This document shows positions 33,707-42,189 of a DNA stretch of 42,680 nucleotides, one piece after another. The notes below the pieces were generated by a model, which saw only the letters and a program-made list of their open reading frames with translations, ran no database searches and had not been told where the DNA came from. The DNA comes from an uncultured Pelagibacteraceae bacterium (GTDB taxonomy: Bacteria > Pseudomonadota > Alphaproteobacteria > Pelagibacterales > Pelagibacteraceae). How positions within the stretch are numbered: the first letter of the stretch is position 1; every line of letters begins with the position of its first letter. The DNA lies in NCBI GenBank assembly GCA_902604565.1, contig CACKZF010000006.1:1-42680 (forward strand). The letters run 5' to 3'. Position numbers and translations under genes: made by a program.

Positions 33707-33721
33707 TTAGGATAGTCCTAA
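33707..33721. repeat. Perfect dyad A in the divergent gap
   Basis: TTAGGA-TAG-TCCTAA is a perfect 15-base inverted repeat, beginning two bases upstream of the RhtB start codon. It shares the 10-base word GATAGTCCTA, in inverted orientation, with dyad B at 33744-33759. Its position covers the ribosome binding area of the minus-strand gene. Confidence 0.6.
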
Positions 33722-33743
33722 AAAACCGGGAGCTAAAGATGGC

Positions 33744-33759
33744 TAGATAGGACTATCTA
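33744..33759. repeat. Perfect dyad B in the divergent gap
   Basis: TAGATAG-GA-CTATCTA is a perfect 16-base inverted repeat. The inner TAGGACTATC (33748-33757) is the reverse complement of GATAGTCCTA (33711-33720) in dyad A, so the two could also form one 10-base-pair stem with a 27-base loop. The pair may be twin operators for a regulator of one or both divergent genes, or an RNA switch in the leader. Confidence 0.6.
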
Positions 33760-33825
33760 AAAGTGATATTATCATAGGCATTAATATTTGCATTAAAATT
33801 TATTTAGAGTTTTGCTGAAAAATCT

Positions 33826-34125
33826 ATGAAAAAAAGTCACAGGCCTACAACCAAAGTCAAAAATCCTGAGCCAAAACCAGGAAGTCCAGACTGGGTTATT
33901 TGGGCAGCATGGGCTGACAGAATAACATTCGAGGAAATAGAAAAAAAAACAGGCAAAACTGAAGCCGATGTAATTAAGATAATGAGAAGAAATCTCAAAC
34001 CCTCATCTTTCAGGTTATGGAGAAAAAGAGTAAATTCACAAAGTATTAAACATAGAAAAAAATTTGAATATTCAAGAAAACAAATAAGAGTAAAAATTAA
34101 GAAAAATGAAATTCTTAACTGGTAA
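33826..34125 (+). CDS. TIGR03643 (DUF2805) family protein
   Basis: A 99-residue basic protein. The central block PDWVIWAAWADRITFEEIEKKTGKTEADVIKIMRRNLKPSSFRLWRKRV, read in parts as SPDWVIWAAWADRITF, then KTEADVIKIMRRNLKP and SFRLWRKRV, defines TIGR03643, a short family of unknown function common in marine bacteria. The middle has the look of a helix-turn-helix (FEEIEKKTGKTEADVIKIMR), followed by a strongly basic tail rich in Lys and Arg, so nucleic-acid binding is plausible. Located 29 bases before glutaredoxin and divergent from RhtB, next to the twin dyads. Confidence 0.83.
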   Translation: MKKSHRPTTKVKNPEPKPGSPDWVIWAAWADRITFEEIEKKTGKTEADVIKIMRRNLKPSSFRLWRKRVNSQSIKHRKKFEYSRKQIRVKIKKNEILNW

Positions 34126-34153
34126 ATTAGCAAAATATAATTATATCTAAAGT

Positions 34154-34408
34154 ATGAAAAATATAACTATGTATTCAGGCCCGATGTGCGCCTTTTGTGA
34201 TGCTGCAAAAAGATTACTGAATAGAAATAATCTTGAATACAAAGTGATTGATGTATCAACTGGTCCAGATTTAAGAGATGAAATGATTAAAAAAGCAAAT
34301 GGAAAACGTACAATTCCTCAAATCTTTTTTAACGATGAGCATATTGGTGGTTATCAAGAACTTAGAGACCTAGAAAAAAATGGTACTTTGGAAGCATCTT
34401 TAAAGTAA
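34154..34408 (+). CDS. grxC: Glutaredoxin 3
   Basis: An 84-residue glutaredoxin with the dithiol active site CAFC (C12, C15), TIPQ with the cis-proline near residue 54, and the GGYQEL glutathione-binding end. Reduces protein and low-molecular disulfides with glutathione in the cytoplasm. Size is exact for GrxC. The active site of E. coli GrxC is CPYC; the CAFC variant here keeps both cysteines. The gene ends one base before the convergent DUF1479 gene. Confidence 0.93.
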   Translation: MKNITMYSGPMCAFCDAAKRLLNRNNLEYKVIDVSTGPDLRDEMIKKANGKRTIPQIFFNDEHIGGYQELRDLEKNGTLEASLK

Positions 34409-34409
34409 A

Positions 34410-35645
34410 TTAATTCCAATCTATTAAACCTAATTGTTTTTTTGCTAATTCACTTAAATCATTAATTTTAATTCTTCCTTTATAATTAATTTCGTAATCC
34501 TCAGCAGCAAAATCTGGTGGACTTTTACCTTCAATAAATTTTTTTGATTGTTTTTTTATGTAATCAATATTTTTTTTACAGTATGGAGTTGCTCCTACAT
34601 AAATAACATTTGAAAAGGTTTTACCCATATGTTTTTCCTCAACAGCATGCACAACATCGGGGTGCCACCAAATAGTATCTCCAGGATACATTTTTGGAAT
34701 TGAAATTAAACCTTCTAACAATAAGCTATGATATTTTTCATTTATTGATAAAGCTTTACCAGCTTTTGAACCACATAGCTCATTTTCAGGCACATCATCT
34801 AGTAAAGCTCTTGTTAAAACATATGCCATTCCTTTGGCGATAGGAATTAATTGTAAAGTTCCATCATTTGGGCCTTGTTCTGTTAAGGCTGTCCATCCTT
34901 GGAATGTTCTAAATACATGCGCTACCGCAGGTGACTCAAATTCAATTGTTTCATCTCTATATTTAGCATCAAACGGATTATAATTTTTGAAATTATCTGA
35001 AAAAATATCATTATAAATTTTTTGATATGCATTATCAGTCCATCTTTCAATCGATCCAGCATCACAATGTGGTGATAGCCCCAATGTATCATCTCCTGGT
35101 TCTCTTCTTCTTACTCGATCTGCGTATACAAGTTCTTTATTTGGATCAAAAACGCTTTTATCCTTATACTTATAGGTCCAAAGATTATTTAGCCATTTTT
35201 TAACCTTTTCCATTTCTTGAGAGTGTCTAATTTCTGATTGCGCTTTAGACCAATACAATCCAAAAATTTGAGGTTTTCCTGATTTGAGTTCACTGAAATA
35301 TTTATCTATACCTATCTTTTTTTTTTGATCTTCAAAATAATTGTTTTCTAAAACATATTGATCTAGATTTTTATTCAGATCTTTCATTTTTTTTTTACCA
35401 AAAACATTTCTAATTATTACACAACCACGTTTCAGAACTTTCTCATTAATAGTCCTTTCGTTTTCAATTAAAATATTTTTAAATTCTATTTCTGGGATAA
35501 TCGAATTCTCAAAACTTTTAATTATCTCAACTTCTTTTTTGATATATTTCTCAATATTTTTGAAATTACTTAAATAATTTTTCGATTTATTTTTTAACTT
35601 AATTTTTTCAGAGACAATCTTTTTTTGTATTTCAATTATATTCAT
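34410..35645 (-). CDS. DUF1479 (YbiU-like) 2OG-Fe oxygenase-fold protein
   Basis: A 411-residue protein of the DUF1479 family. IFGLYWSKAQSEIRHSQEM (127-145), YADRVRRREPGDDTLGLSPH (174-193) and CDAGSIERWTDNAYQ are the conserved blocks. H193 and D195 with H333 (PDVVHAVEE) form an iron-binding triad of cupin/2OG oxygenase type, and WW before HPD is conserved. Enzymatic activity of the family is not known to me. Fungal and bacterial members are widespread and sometimes near sulfur or amino acid genes. It is transcribed with msrB, 13 bases downstream of it. Confidence 0.82.
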   Translation of the reverse strand: MNIIEIQKKIVSEKIKLKNKSKNYLSNFKNIEKYIKKEVEIIKSFENSIIPEIEFKNILIENERTINEKVLKRGCVIIRNVFGKKKMKDLNKNLDQYVLENNYFEDQKKKIGIDKYFSELKSGKPQIFGLYWSKAQSEIRHSQEMEKVKKWLNNLWTYKYKDKSVFDPNKELVYADRVRRREPGDDTLGLSPHCDAGSIERWTDNAYQKIYNDIFSDNFKNYNPFDAKYRDETIEFESPAVAHVFRTFQGWTALTEQGPNDGTLQLIPIAKGMAYVLTRALLDDVPENELCGSKAGKALSINEKYHSLLLEGLISIPKMYPGDTIWWHPDVVHAVEEKHMGKTFSNVIYVGATPYCKKNIDYIKKQSKKFIEGKSPPDFAAEDYEINYKGRIKINDLSELAKKQLGLIDWN

Positions 35646-35658
35646 AATTTGAAATCAA

Positions 35659-36027
35659 TTATTTAGGTTTAAAAACTAAACAAACTCCATTATTACAGTA
35701 TCTTTTTCCTGTTGGTTGTGGGCCATCATCAAATATATGGCCGTGATGTCCTCCACAATTCTTGCAATGGTACTCAGTTCTGGCATAACCGATATGATAG
35801 TCTGTTGTAGTTTCAAATGCATCAGGTAGAGACTCGTAAAATGATGGCCAACCAGAGCCACTTTCATACTTAGTGGTAGACTCAAATAATTTCGCTCCAC
35901 AGTTTGCACAATGATAACTTCCCTCTCTCTTTTCAAAATTAAGTTCGCTTGAACCTGGTGGCTCTGTTGCTTCTTCAAATAATACTTTATTTTGTTGATG
36001 AGTTAAATTTGGATTATTTTTTGTCAT
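35659..36027 (-). CDS. msrB: Peptide-methionine (R)-S-oxide reductase
   Basis: A 122-residue MsrB. Zinc cysteines C40/C43 and C88/C91 are present, SGSGWPSFY (56-64) and GHHGHIFDDGPQPTGKRYCNN, read as HHGHIFDDGPQPTGKRYC, surround the catalytic C111. A further cysteine C116 lies five residues on and could be the resolving residue or be reduced by thioredoxin. Repairs R-methionine sulfoxide in proteins, fitting a light-exposed aerobic cell. It overlaps the HDAC-like gene by 14 bases. Confidence 0.93.
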   Translation of the reverse strand: MTKNNPNLTHQQNKVLFEEATEPPGSSELNFEKREGSYHCANCGAKLFESTTKYESGSGWPSFYESLPDAFETTTDYHIGYARTEYHCKNCGGHHGHIFDDGPQPTGKRYCNNGVCLVFKPK

Positions 36028-36919
36028 TTAAATATTTAGCACAATTTTTATGCAAACTTGCATGTAATTCAATAAGTTTTTTAAAGTCTTTATTGTAACC
36101 ACCACCTAAAACTCCACAAATAGGAACTCTTCTTGTAAAAAAGTTTCTAATAACCATCTCGTCTCTTTTATTAATTCCTTTGTCAGTAATGCACAGCTTA
36201 CCTAATCTATCATCTAAGTGAATGTCAACACCTGCGATATAAAAAACAAAATCAAAATTAAAATCGTTTAGATAAATTAAATTTTTTTTTAAAATATCTA
36301 AATACTCATCATCTTCCATGTTTTGTTCAAGCTCAATGTCCAGATCACTTTTTGATTTAATTGGTGGATAATTGACTTTTGTGTGCATACTAAATGTAAA
36401 AACGTTATTTTCATTTTTAAATATTTCTGAATTTCCATTACCTTGATGAACATCTAAATCAACTATTAGGATTTTGTTAGCCAACCCTCTATTCAAAAGA
36501 TATTTTGCAGCAACAGCCACATCATTAAAAACACAAAAACCAGCTCCTTCGTCATAAATAGCATGATGACTTCCACCAGCTGTATTACAAGCTATTCCAT
36601 AATTAATTGCTAATTTAGAGGCTAATACGGTTCCGCCTGTTGCAACTAAAGATCTTCTGACTACACTATCAACTAAAGGGAAACCTATTTTTTTAACCAA
36701 TCTTTGTTCTAATGTTTTGTTTTTAATTTTTAAAATATACTCCTCCGAGTGAACTTCTTTTAGAGTATCTACTGAGCATGGATCAGGTTTATAAAACTTC
36801 TCAACTACCTTTTCTTTTTTAAGAAAACTTGCTAATTCACCAAACTTTTTAATTGGAAATTTATTATCATCACCAATTTTTGCTTCATAATCAGGGTGAT
36901 TTACAACTGGTAATTCCAC
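36014..36919 (-). CDS. Histone deacetylase family amidohydrolase
   Basis: A 301-residue class II-type deacetylase fold. Zinc ligands are D156, H158 (IVDLDVHQGNG) and D232 (AGVDIHLDD); H118 and H119 (GGSHHAIYDEGAGFCVFND) are the charge-relay pair, and Y275 in GGGYNKD is the transition-state tyrosine. Bacterial relatives remove acetyl groups from polyamines, acetoin-linked targets or small acetamides. The protein starts at LPVVNHPDYE as in family members, so ATG 36919 is used. The substrate is unknown; neighbours suggest small-molecule metabolism rather than chromatin. Confidence 0.88.
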   Translation of the reverse strand: MELPVVNHPDYEAKIGDDNKFPIKKFGELASFLKKEKVVEKFYKPDPCSVDTLKEVHSEEYILKIKNKTLEQRLVKKIGFPLVDSVVRRSLVATGGTVLASKLAINYGIACNTAGGSHHAIYDEGAGFCVFNDVAVAAKYLLNRGLANKILIVDLDVHQGNGNSEIFKNENNVFTFSMHTKVNYPPIKSKSDLDIELEQNMEDDEYLDILKKNLIYLNDFNFDFVFYIAGVDIHLDDRLGKLCITDKGINKRDEMVIRNFFTRRVPICGVLGGGYNKDFKKLIELHASLHKNCAKYLNDKK

Positions 36920-36920
36920 T

Positions 36921-37871
36921 TTACTTTATTTCTCGAATAGGCTTACCAGCAACACAGGCTTCTAAATTCTCGATCATTTGTGTATAGAAAATAGAATAAT
37001 TTTCAGCTGTGACATAGCCTACGTGTGGAAGCAAAAGTGCGTTAGGCACAAATCTCAATTTATGACCACTGGGTAGAGGTTCTTTATCATAAACATCGAT
37101 ACCAGCTCCAGCAATTACATTAGTTGACAGAGCTATAATTAAATCGTCTTCGTTTATAATCGGACCTCTTGAAGTATTAATTAGAAATGCAGATTTTTTC
37201 ATTTTATCAAATTCAGCAAGCTTTATACAATCCTTGTATCTTGCGCCTCCCTGAACATGAATTGAAATAAAGTCAGAGTTTTGAATAAGATCCTCTTTGC
37301 TAGAGGGCAAAACATCAAGTTCTTTACACTTATCTAGACTTAAATTTTCACTCCATGCCATAACTTGCATGCCAAAAGCTTTTGCTATTTTAGCAACCTG
37401 AGATCCAACTTTTCCTAAACCAATAACTCCTAAAATTTTATCTTTTAATTCTATGCCTACCGTTGTTTGCCAATAACCTTGATACATATTATCAACCTCA
37501 ACTTTAATATTCCTTGCAAGGCCTAAGATTAAAGCCCATGTTAACTCGCATGTTGGATTTGAATTAATTTCAGTTCCAGTAACAATAATTTTTGCTTTCT
37601 TTGCTGCCTCTAGATCTATTGCTTTATTTCTCATTCCGCTTGTTGAAATATATTTGAGTTTTTTTAAATTTTTAATGAGATTTGAACTTATTATAGTTCT
37701 CTCCCTCATGATAAGCAGAGCTTCAAATTCTTTTAATTTTTCAATAGCATCATCTTCATTTTCAAAAGATTCGCTAAAAATCTCAATATCAAACTTTGAT
37801 GAAAGATTTTTCAAATCTATAAATTCTTGAGCAACGTTTTGATAATCGTCTAAAATGGCTACCTTAAGCAT
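36921..37871 (-). CDS. D-2-hydroxyacid dehydrogenase family protein
   Basis: A 316-residue enzyme from ATG 37871. An upstream in-frame ATG at 37907 was rejected because homologues begin with KVAILDDYQNVA and the longer form would overlap the permease gene by 44 bases. GVIGLGKVGSQVAKIAKAFG is the NAD site, and catalytic Arg, Glu and His lie in NTSRGPI, DVYDKEPLP and LPHVGYVTAEN. It interconverts a 2-keto acid and a D-2-hydroxyacid. SerA-like domains for serine regulation are absent. Substrate unknown; a 2-keto acid from the adjacent oxidoreductase set is conceivable. Confidence 0.88.
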   Translation of the reverse strand: MLKVAILDDYQNVAQEFIDLKNLSSKFDIEIFSESFENEDDAIEKLKEFEALLIMRERTIISSNLIKNLKKLKYISTSGMRNKAIDLEAAKKAKIIVTGTEINSNPTCELTWALILGLARNIKVEVDNMYQGYWQTTVGIELKDKILGVIGLGKVGSQVAKIAKAFGMQVMAWSENLSLDKCKELDVLPSSKEDLIQNSDFISIHVQGGARYKDCIKLAEFDKMKKSAFLINTSRGPIINEDDLIIALSTNVIAGAGIDVYDKEPLPSGHKLRFVPNALLLPHVGYVTAENYSIFYTQMIENLEACVAGKPIREIK

Positions 37872-38769
37872 TTTGTGTTTTTTTGTTCGAGATTGTAATA
37901 CCAGCAATTATAAAAATTGCACCCAAGAAATGATAAAATAAAATTTTTTCATTGAAAATTATCATAGCCATTATTGCACCTAGAATTGGCATCAAATGAA
38001 GAAAAACTCCAGATCTATTAGCCCCAATAAGTTTTACACCTTTTATCCAAAACAGAAAAGAGATTAGACCAGGGAAAAAAACAACATAGAATAAAACTAA
38101 ATAAAAAGAGGATTGTAATTTAATTACACTGCCCAAACTATAATCAATAAAATACATAGGAATTAGAAAAATAACTCCAAAAGTAATAACTACCTGTAAT
38201 AAAGAAATAGGAGATAAATTAAATTCTTTTTTTTTTAAAAGAGCTGAATAAAGAGACCATGCAAACATTGCAATTAATGCAAAAATATCTCCTTTGTTAA
38301 AAGACAAATTTAATAAATTATTTAAATTTGCTTTTGTTATTATAAACAAAACGCCTGTTAGTGAGAGAAATACTCCTATTAATTGAAATAAATTTGTTTT
38401 CTCAATTTTAAGTAAGAATGAAAATAATATAATCATAACTGGTACTGTTGAAATCATAAGTACTCCAGTAATAACTTGAGTATGTCTGAGTGAGTAAAAA
38501 AGAGCTGAATTAAAAACTGTCACAGCTAAAATTCCTAAAAGTGAAAATAAAAAAATATTATCTATTATAATTTTTTTGTTATTTAACAATTCTTTATAAG
38601 TGAATGGAAGTAAAACTAACCAAGCCAAAAACCATCTATAAAAATTTAAGGATATAGGAGGAATGTCAATAATACTTGCGGCTTTTCCAACTATAAAGTT
38701 ACCTGCCCAAAATAAACAAGCTAAAACCAAATAAAGAGAGGCTAAATATAAAGGGCTAAGTGTTTTCAT
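37864..38769 (-). CDS. EamA/DMT family transporter
   Basis: A 301-residue membrane protein with ten hydrophobic segments and two EamA domains. LFWAGNFIVGKAASIIDIPP (19-38) and NFYRWFLAWLVLLPF start the first, FWIKGVKLIGANRSGVFLHL the second. It overlaps the large oxidoreductase gene by 14 bases and the dehydrogenase by 8, so it belongs to that operon. It is the third EamA protein in the window. Transported compound unknown. Confidence 0.84.
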   Translation of the reverse strand: MKTLSPLYLASLYLVLACLFWAGNFIVGKAASIIDIPPISLNFYRWFLAWLVLLPFTYKELLNNKKIIIDNIFLFSLLGILAVTVFNSALFYSLRHTQVITGVLMISTVPVMIILFSFLLKIEKTNLFQLIGVFLSLTGVLFIITKANLNNLLNLSFNKGDIFALIAMFAWSLYSALLKKKEFNLSPISLLQVVITFGVIFLIPMYFIDYSLGSVIKLQSSFYLVLFYVVFFPGLISFLFWIKGVKLIGANRSGVFLHLMPILGAIMAMIIFNEKILFYHFLGAIFIIAGITISNKKTQNA

Positions 38770-41700
38770 GAAAAGAATTAAGTAAATCTGTTCTATAGTT
38801 TATAGCTTCTTTTATATTCTTTTCCTTAACATGTCCAAAACCTCTAATTTGATCAGGTATTGATGCTATTTTAACTGCTGTTTCGTAGTTTGATTTATTT
38901 ATTTTTGTTCCTATGTCAGTAATTGTTTGCTTGTAATCTCTTATTAATTCTCTTTCTTTTTTTCTTTCATTTAAATAGCCAAATGGATCAAGTTTTGTAC
39001 CTCTTAAAAATTTAAATTTTGAAAGTAATTTAAATACATTAAATAACCATCCACCAAATTTTATTTTTAGTAATTTGTCATCTACTTTGCTTTTTTTACT
39101 GAAGATTGGTGGAGCTAAATAAAAGTTGTAATTAAAATTACCTTCAAAGTTTTTATTTACATCATCTACGAATTTTTTATTTGTCATTAATCTTGATACC
39201 TCATACTCATCTTTGTATGCCATTAATTTGAAATAATTTTTTAAGACTGCTGTTGAGAATTGACTTCCATTTCCAATATTTTTATCTATCTTTTTTGCGT
39301 AACTAACAAGTTCTTCAAATTTTTCAGCATATTTTATATTTTGGTAATCTTCTAAAAATTTAAATCTATTCTGATATTTTGACTCAAAACCTTCTAATAT
39401 TTCAGGCTCATCTTTAATTATATCTAAAACCTCATCTTTTAAATTTTCATAATGTCTTCCAAATCTGAATGCGTCTATATTATCTTTTACACTTGCACCA
39501 TTTAATTCAATTGCTTTTTCAATTGATGAAGCTGAAATTGGTATCAAGCCTGATTGATATGCTACCCCAACATTAAACATATTTGATAAAATTGAATTTC
39601 CTAAAATCTTAGATGTAATTTTATTTGATGATATAAACTTTATATTTTCTTGACCTGCTATATTAATTAAATTATCTCTCATTTCATCAAATGGTAGGTA
39701 AAAATTTTTGTCCCTTGTAAAATCTCCAGGCATAACTTCATCTGTATTAATTATTAATTTTGAAATTTTTTTATCTAAGGTTTTTATTATTTCTAAATCA
39801 TTTGATACAAGTAAATCAAATCCCAGAAGTAAGTTAGTATCACCATAAGATAATCTTATGGCTCCAACATCTTCTGGTTTTTCAAAAATTCTTAAGAAAC
39901 TTTTAACAGCTCCACCTTTTTGAGCTAATCCTGTCATATCTAAAACTCCTGATCCTTTTCCATCTATTTGAGCAGCAGTTGCAAGCACAGCTCCAATTGT
40001 AACAACTCCTGTTCCGCCAATCCCAGCAATCATTATCCCAAAAGATTTATTAATTTGAGGTAATTTTGGATCATCTATCTTTGAATTTATTTTATTAATT
40101 AAATTATCGTCATAATTTTTCTTAAGTCTTATATCTCCCTCAAGACTTACAAAGCTTGGACAAAATCCATCAACACATGTGTAATCTTTGTTACAAGAAG
40201 ATTGGTCAATTTGTCTTTTTCTTCCGTATTCAGTTTCAACAGGTGCAATAGAAACACAATTAGATTGAATTCCACAATCTCCACAACCTTCGCATAGGTC
40301 TTTATTAATAAAAATTTTTTTCTTAGGCTCTTCTAAGATGCCTTTTTTTCTTCTCCTTCTTTTCTCAGCTGCGCAGGTTTGATCATAAATAATAACAGTT
40401 GTTCCATTAATTTTGCTTAACTCAATTTGAACATCTATAATATTTTTTCTGTCATAAACTTTTGAATTTTTCGCAAAACCTCCTCTATCACTATATTTTT
40501 CAATTTCATCTGTGATTATTGCAATTTCTTCAACACCTTCTGCTTCAAGCTGTTTAGACATTTGCGCAACTGTTGGTAATCCGTCTAATGCTTGACCTCC
40601 TGTCAAAGCGACAGCATCGTTATACAAAATCTTAAATGTCATTTTAGTTTTTGCTGCAACAGCATGTCTTATAGATAGAATTCCTGAATGAATGTAAGTC
40701 CCATCTCCCATATTTTGAAAAACATGGTCAGTATTGCTAAAAACAGACTCACCAACCCAAGTTGCCCCCTCTGATCCCATTTGTGAAAAGCCTTCATTAT
40801 CTCTTTCCATATGTTCCACAAGGTATGCACAACTGATACCTGTAATTGCTCTACTACCCTCTGGTATTCTAGTTGAAGTATTATGAGGGCACCCAGAGCA
40901 GAAATGTGGAACTCTTTTTAAGGAGATATTTGAATTAGTTTTTTCTTTCAAAGACTTTAACTTTTTTGAAAGATTATGTACTTCTTCCGGTAAGTTAAGG
41001 TAATTAATTATTTCAGATATTTTTAAACCGATTTCTCCTGGGTCTAAAGCTCCAGAAGAAACAAATAAATCATTATTATTTTCATCATTTTTTCCAACTA
41101 CTTTTATATTTAAATTTTTATTAAATAATATTTCTTTAACTTGTGTTTCAATGATTGATCTTTTTTCTTCAACAACAACGATTTTTTCTAAATTTTCCGA
41201 AAATTTTTCAATTATTGTTTCCTCTAATGGCCAAGGCATAGCAATTTTAAGAAATTTAATTCCTATTTGGTTGGCAACATCTTCATTTATTCCTATTTTT
41301 TCTAGCCCTAATTTTGTATCTAAAAAAGATTTTCCAGTGCTTATTATTCCAACTTTTGAATTCTCTGAGTCGAAAATAATTTTATTCAAATTATTTATTT
41401 TACAAAATTCTTTTACATATTTTATTTTATGATGGTGTAGTCGATATTCTTTTTCTTGAGCGGTATCTTTAAGTCTTATATTTAAACCTTCAGATGGATA
41501 GTTTTCACTTGAAATATCTAATAGATTTAACCTATTTTCATCTAAGTCAACTGTTGCTCCTGAACTTACGTTATCATGAACACACTTTATCCCTACCCAA
41601 CACCCACTTTTTCTTGATAATTCGATTCCTATTATTCCATAATCTAATATTTCTTGAACACCACTTGGATTAAAAAAAGGTATCATCGCATCAATCATTG

Positions 41701-42175
41701 CAAATTCACTTTGATGAGAGGTTGTTGAGGACTCACAAATATGGTCATCTCCCATTAAAGCAATGACGCCTCCAAACTTTGAGGTACCTGCCAGATTTAC
41801 ATGTTTTAATGCATCTCCTGCTCTATCTACTCCTGGCCCTTTACCATACCATATCCCAAAAACACCATCGTATTTATCTTGTTTTCTAAGATTTACTTGC
41901 TGCGTGCCCCATAAAGAAGTTGCAGCAAGTTCCTCATTTATACCTGGTTGAAAATAAATATTATTTTCATTCAAATATTTTTTATTTTTTAAAATCTGCT
42001 GATCGTAGCCACCGAGAGGAGATCCTCTATAACCAGAGATATAACATGCAGTATTTAAGTTTTTTTGTTTATCTCTTCTTGCTTGAACAATTGGAACTCG
42101 AACAAGAGCTTGAGCACCAGTTAAAAATCTAGTGCCTTTACTTAATTTATATTTGTCTTCAAGTTTAATTTCCAC
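38756..42175 (-). CDS. Fused indolepyruvate ferredoxin oxidoreductase (IorAB-type, with DUF6537)
   Basis: An 1139-residue fusion of 2-oxoacid:ferredoxin oxidoreductase parts. An IorA-type pyrimidine-binding region (about 15-350) leads, then the TPP region with FCSGCPHNTS (425-434) and MGDGTYIHSGIL (489-500), then iron-sulfur cysteines (C628, C631, C634, C640 and C661, C667, C672), then the gamma domain starting GIGGTGVVTIGAV (718-730), and a C-terminal DUF6537-like tail. It should decarboxylate aryl or branched 2-keto acids to acyl-CoA and pass electrons to ferredoxin. This single-chain form occurs in aerobic proteobacteria. It probably completes amino acid breakdown together with the DadA-like enzyme 14 bases upstream. 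Confidence 0.92.
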   Translation of the reverse strand: MEIKLEDKYKLSKGTRFLTGAQALVRVPIVQARRDKQKNLNTACYISGYRGSPLGGYDQQILKNKKYLNENNIYFQPGINEELAATSLWGTQQVNLRKQDKYDGVFGIWYGKGPGVDRAGDALKHVNLAGTSKFGGVIALMGDDHICESSTTSHQSEFAMIDAMIPFFNPSGVQEILDYGIIGIELSRKSGCWVGIKCVHDNVSSGATVDLDENRLNLLDISSENYPSEGLNIRLKDTAQEKEYRLHHHKIKYVKEFCKINNLNKIIFDSENSKVGIISTGKSFLDTKLGLEKIGINEDVANQIGIKFLKIAMPWPLEETIIEKFSENLEKIVVVEEKRSIIETQVKEILFNKNLNIKVVGKNDENNNDLFVSSGALDPGEIGLKISEIINYLNLPEEVHNLSKKLKSLKEKTNSNISLKRVPHFCSGCPHNTSTRIPEGSRAITGISCAYLVEHMERDNEGFSQMGSEGATWVGESVFSNTDHVFQNMGDGTYIHSGILSIRHAVAAKTKMTFKILYNDAVALTGGQALDGLPTVAQMSKQLEAEGVEEIAIITDEIEKYSDRGGFAKNSKVYDRKNIIDVQIELSKINGTTVIIYDQTCAAEKRRRRKKGILEEPKKKIFINKDLCEGCGDCGIQSNCVSIAPVETEYGRKRQIDQSSCNKDYTCVDGFCPSFVSLEGDIRLKKNYDDNLINKINSKIDDPKLPQINKSFGIMIAGIGGTGVVTIGAVLATAAQIDGKGSGVLDMTGLAQKGGAVKSFLRIFEKPEDVGAIRLSYGDTNLLLGFDLLVSNDLEIIKTLDKKISKLIINTDEVMPGDFTRDKNFYLPFDEMRDNLINIAGQENIKFISSNKITSKILGNSILSNMFNVGVAYQSGLIPISASSIEKAIELNGASVKDNIDAFRFGRHYENLKDEVLDIIKDEPEILEGFESKYQNRFKFLEDYQNIKYAEKFEELVSYAKKIDKNIGNGSQFSTAVLKNYFKLMAYKDEYEVSRLMTNKKFVDDVNKNFEGNFNYNFYLAPPIFSKKSKVDDKLLKIKFGGWLFNVFKLLSKFKFLRGTKLDPFGYLNERKKERELIRDYKQTITDIGTKINKSNYETAVKIASIPDQIRGFGHVKEKNIKEAINYRTDLLNSFHENT

Positions 42176-42189
42176 ACTATTTAACTTTT

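Noticed and set aside
33837-34133. 98-codon minus-strand frame opposite the TIGR03643 gene
   Set aside because: Low-complexity hydrophobic translation, no ribosome binding site seen, and complete overlap with a gene of a known small family.
41151-42132. Plus-strand open frames opposite the large oxidoreductase
   Set aside because: They are complementary frames of a confidently identified gene.
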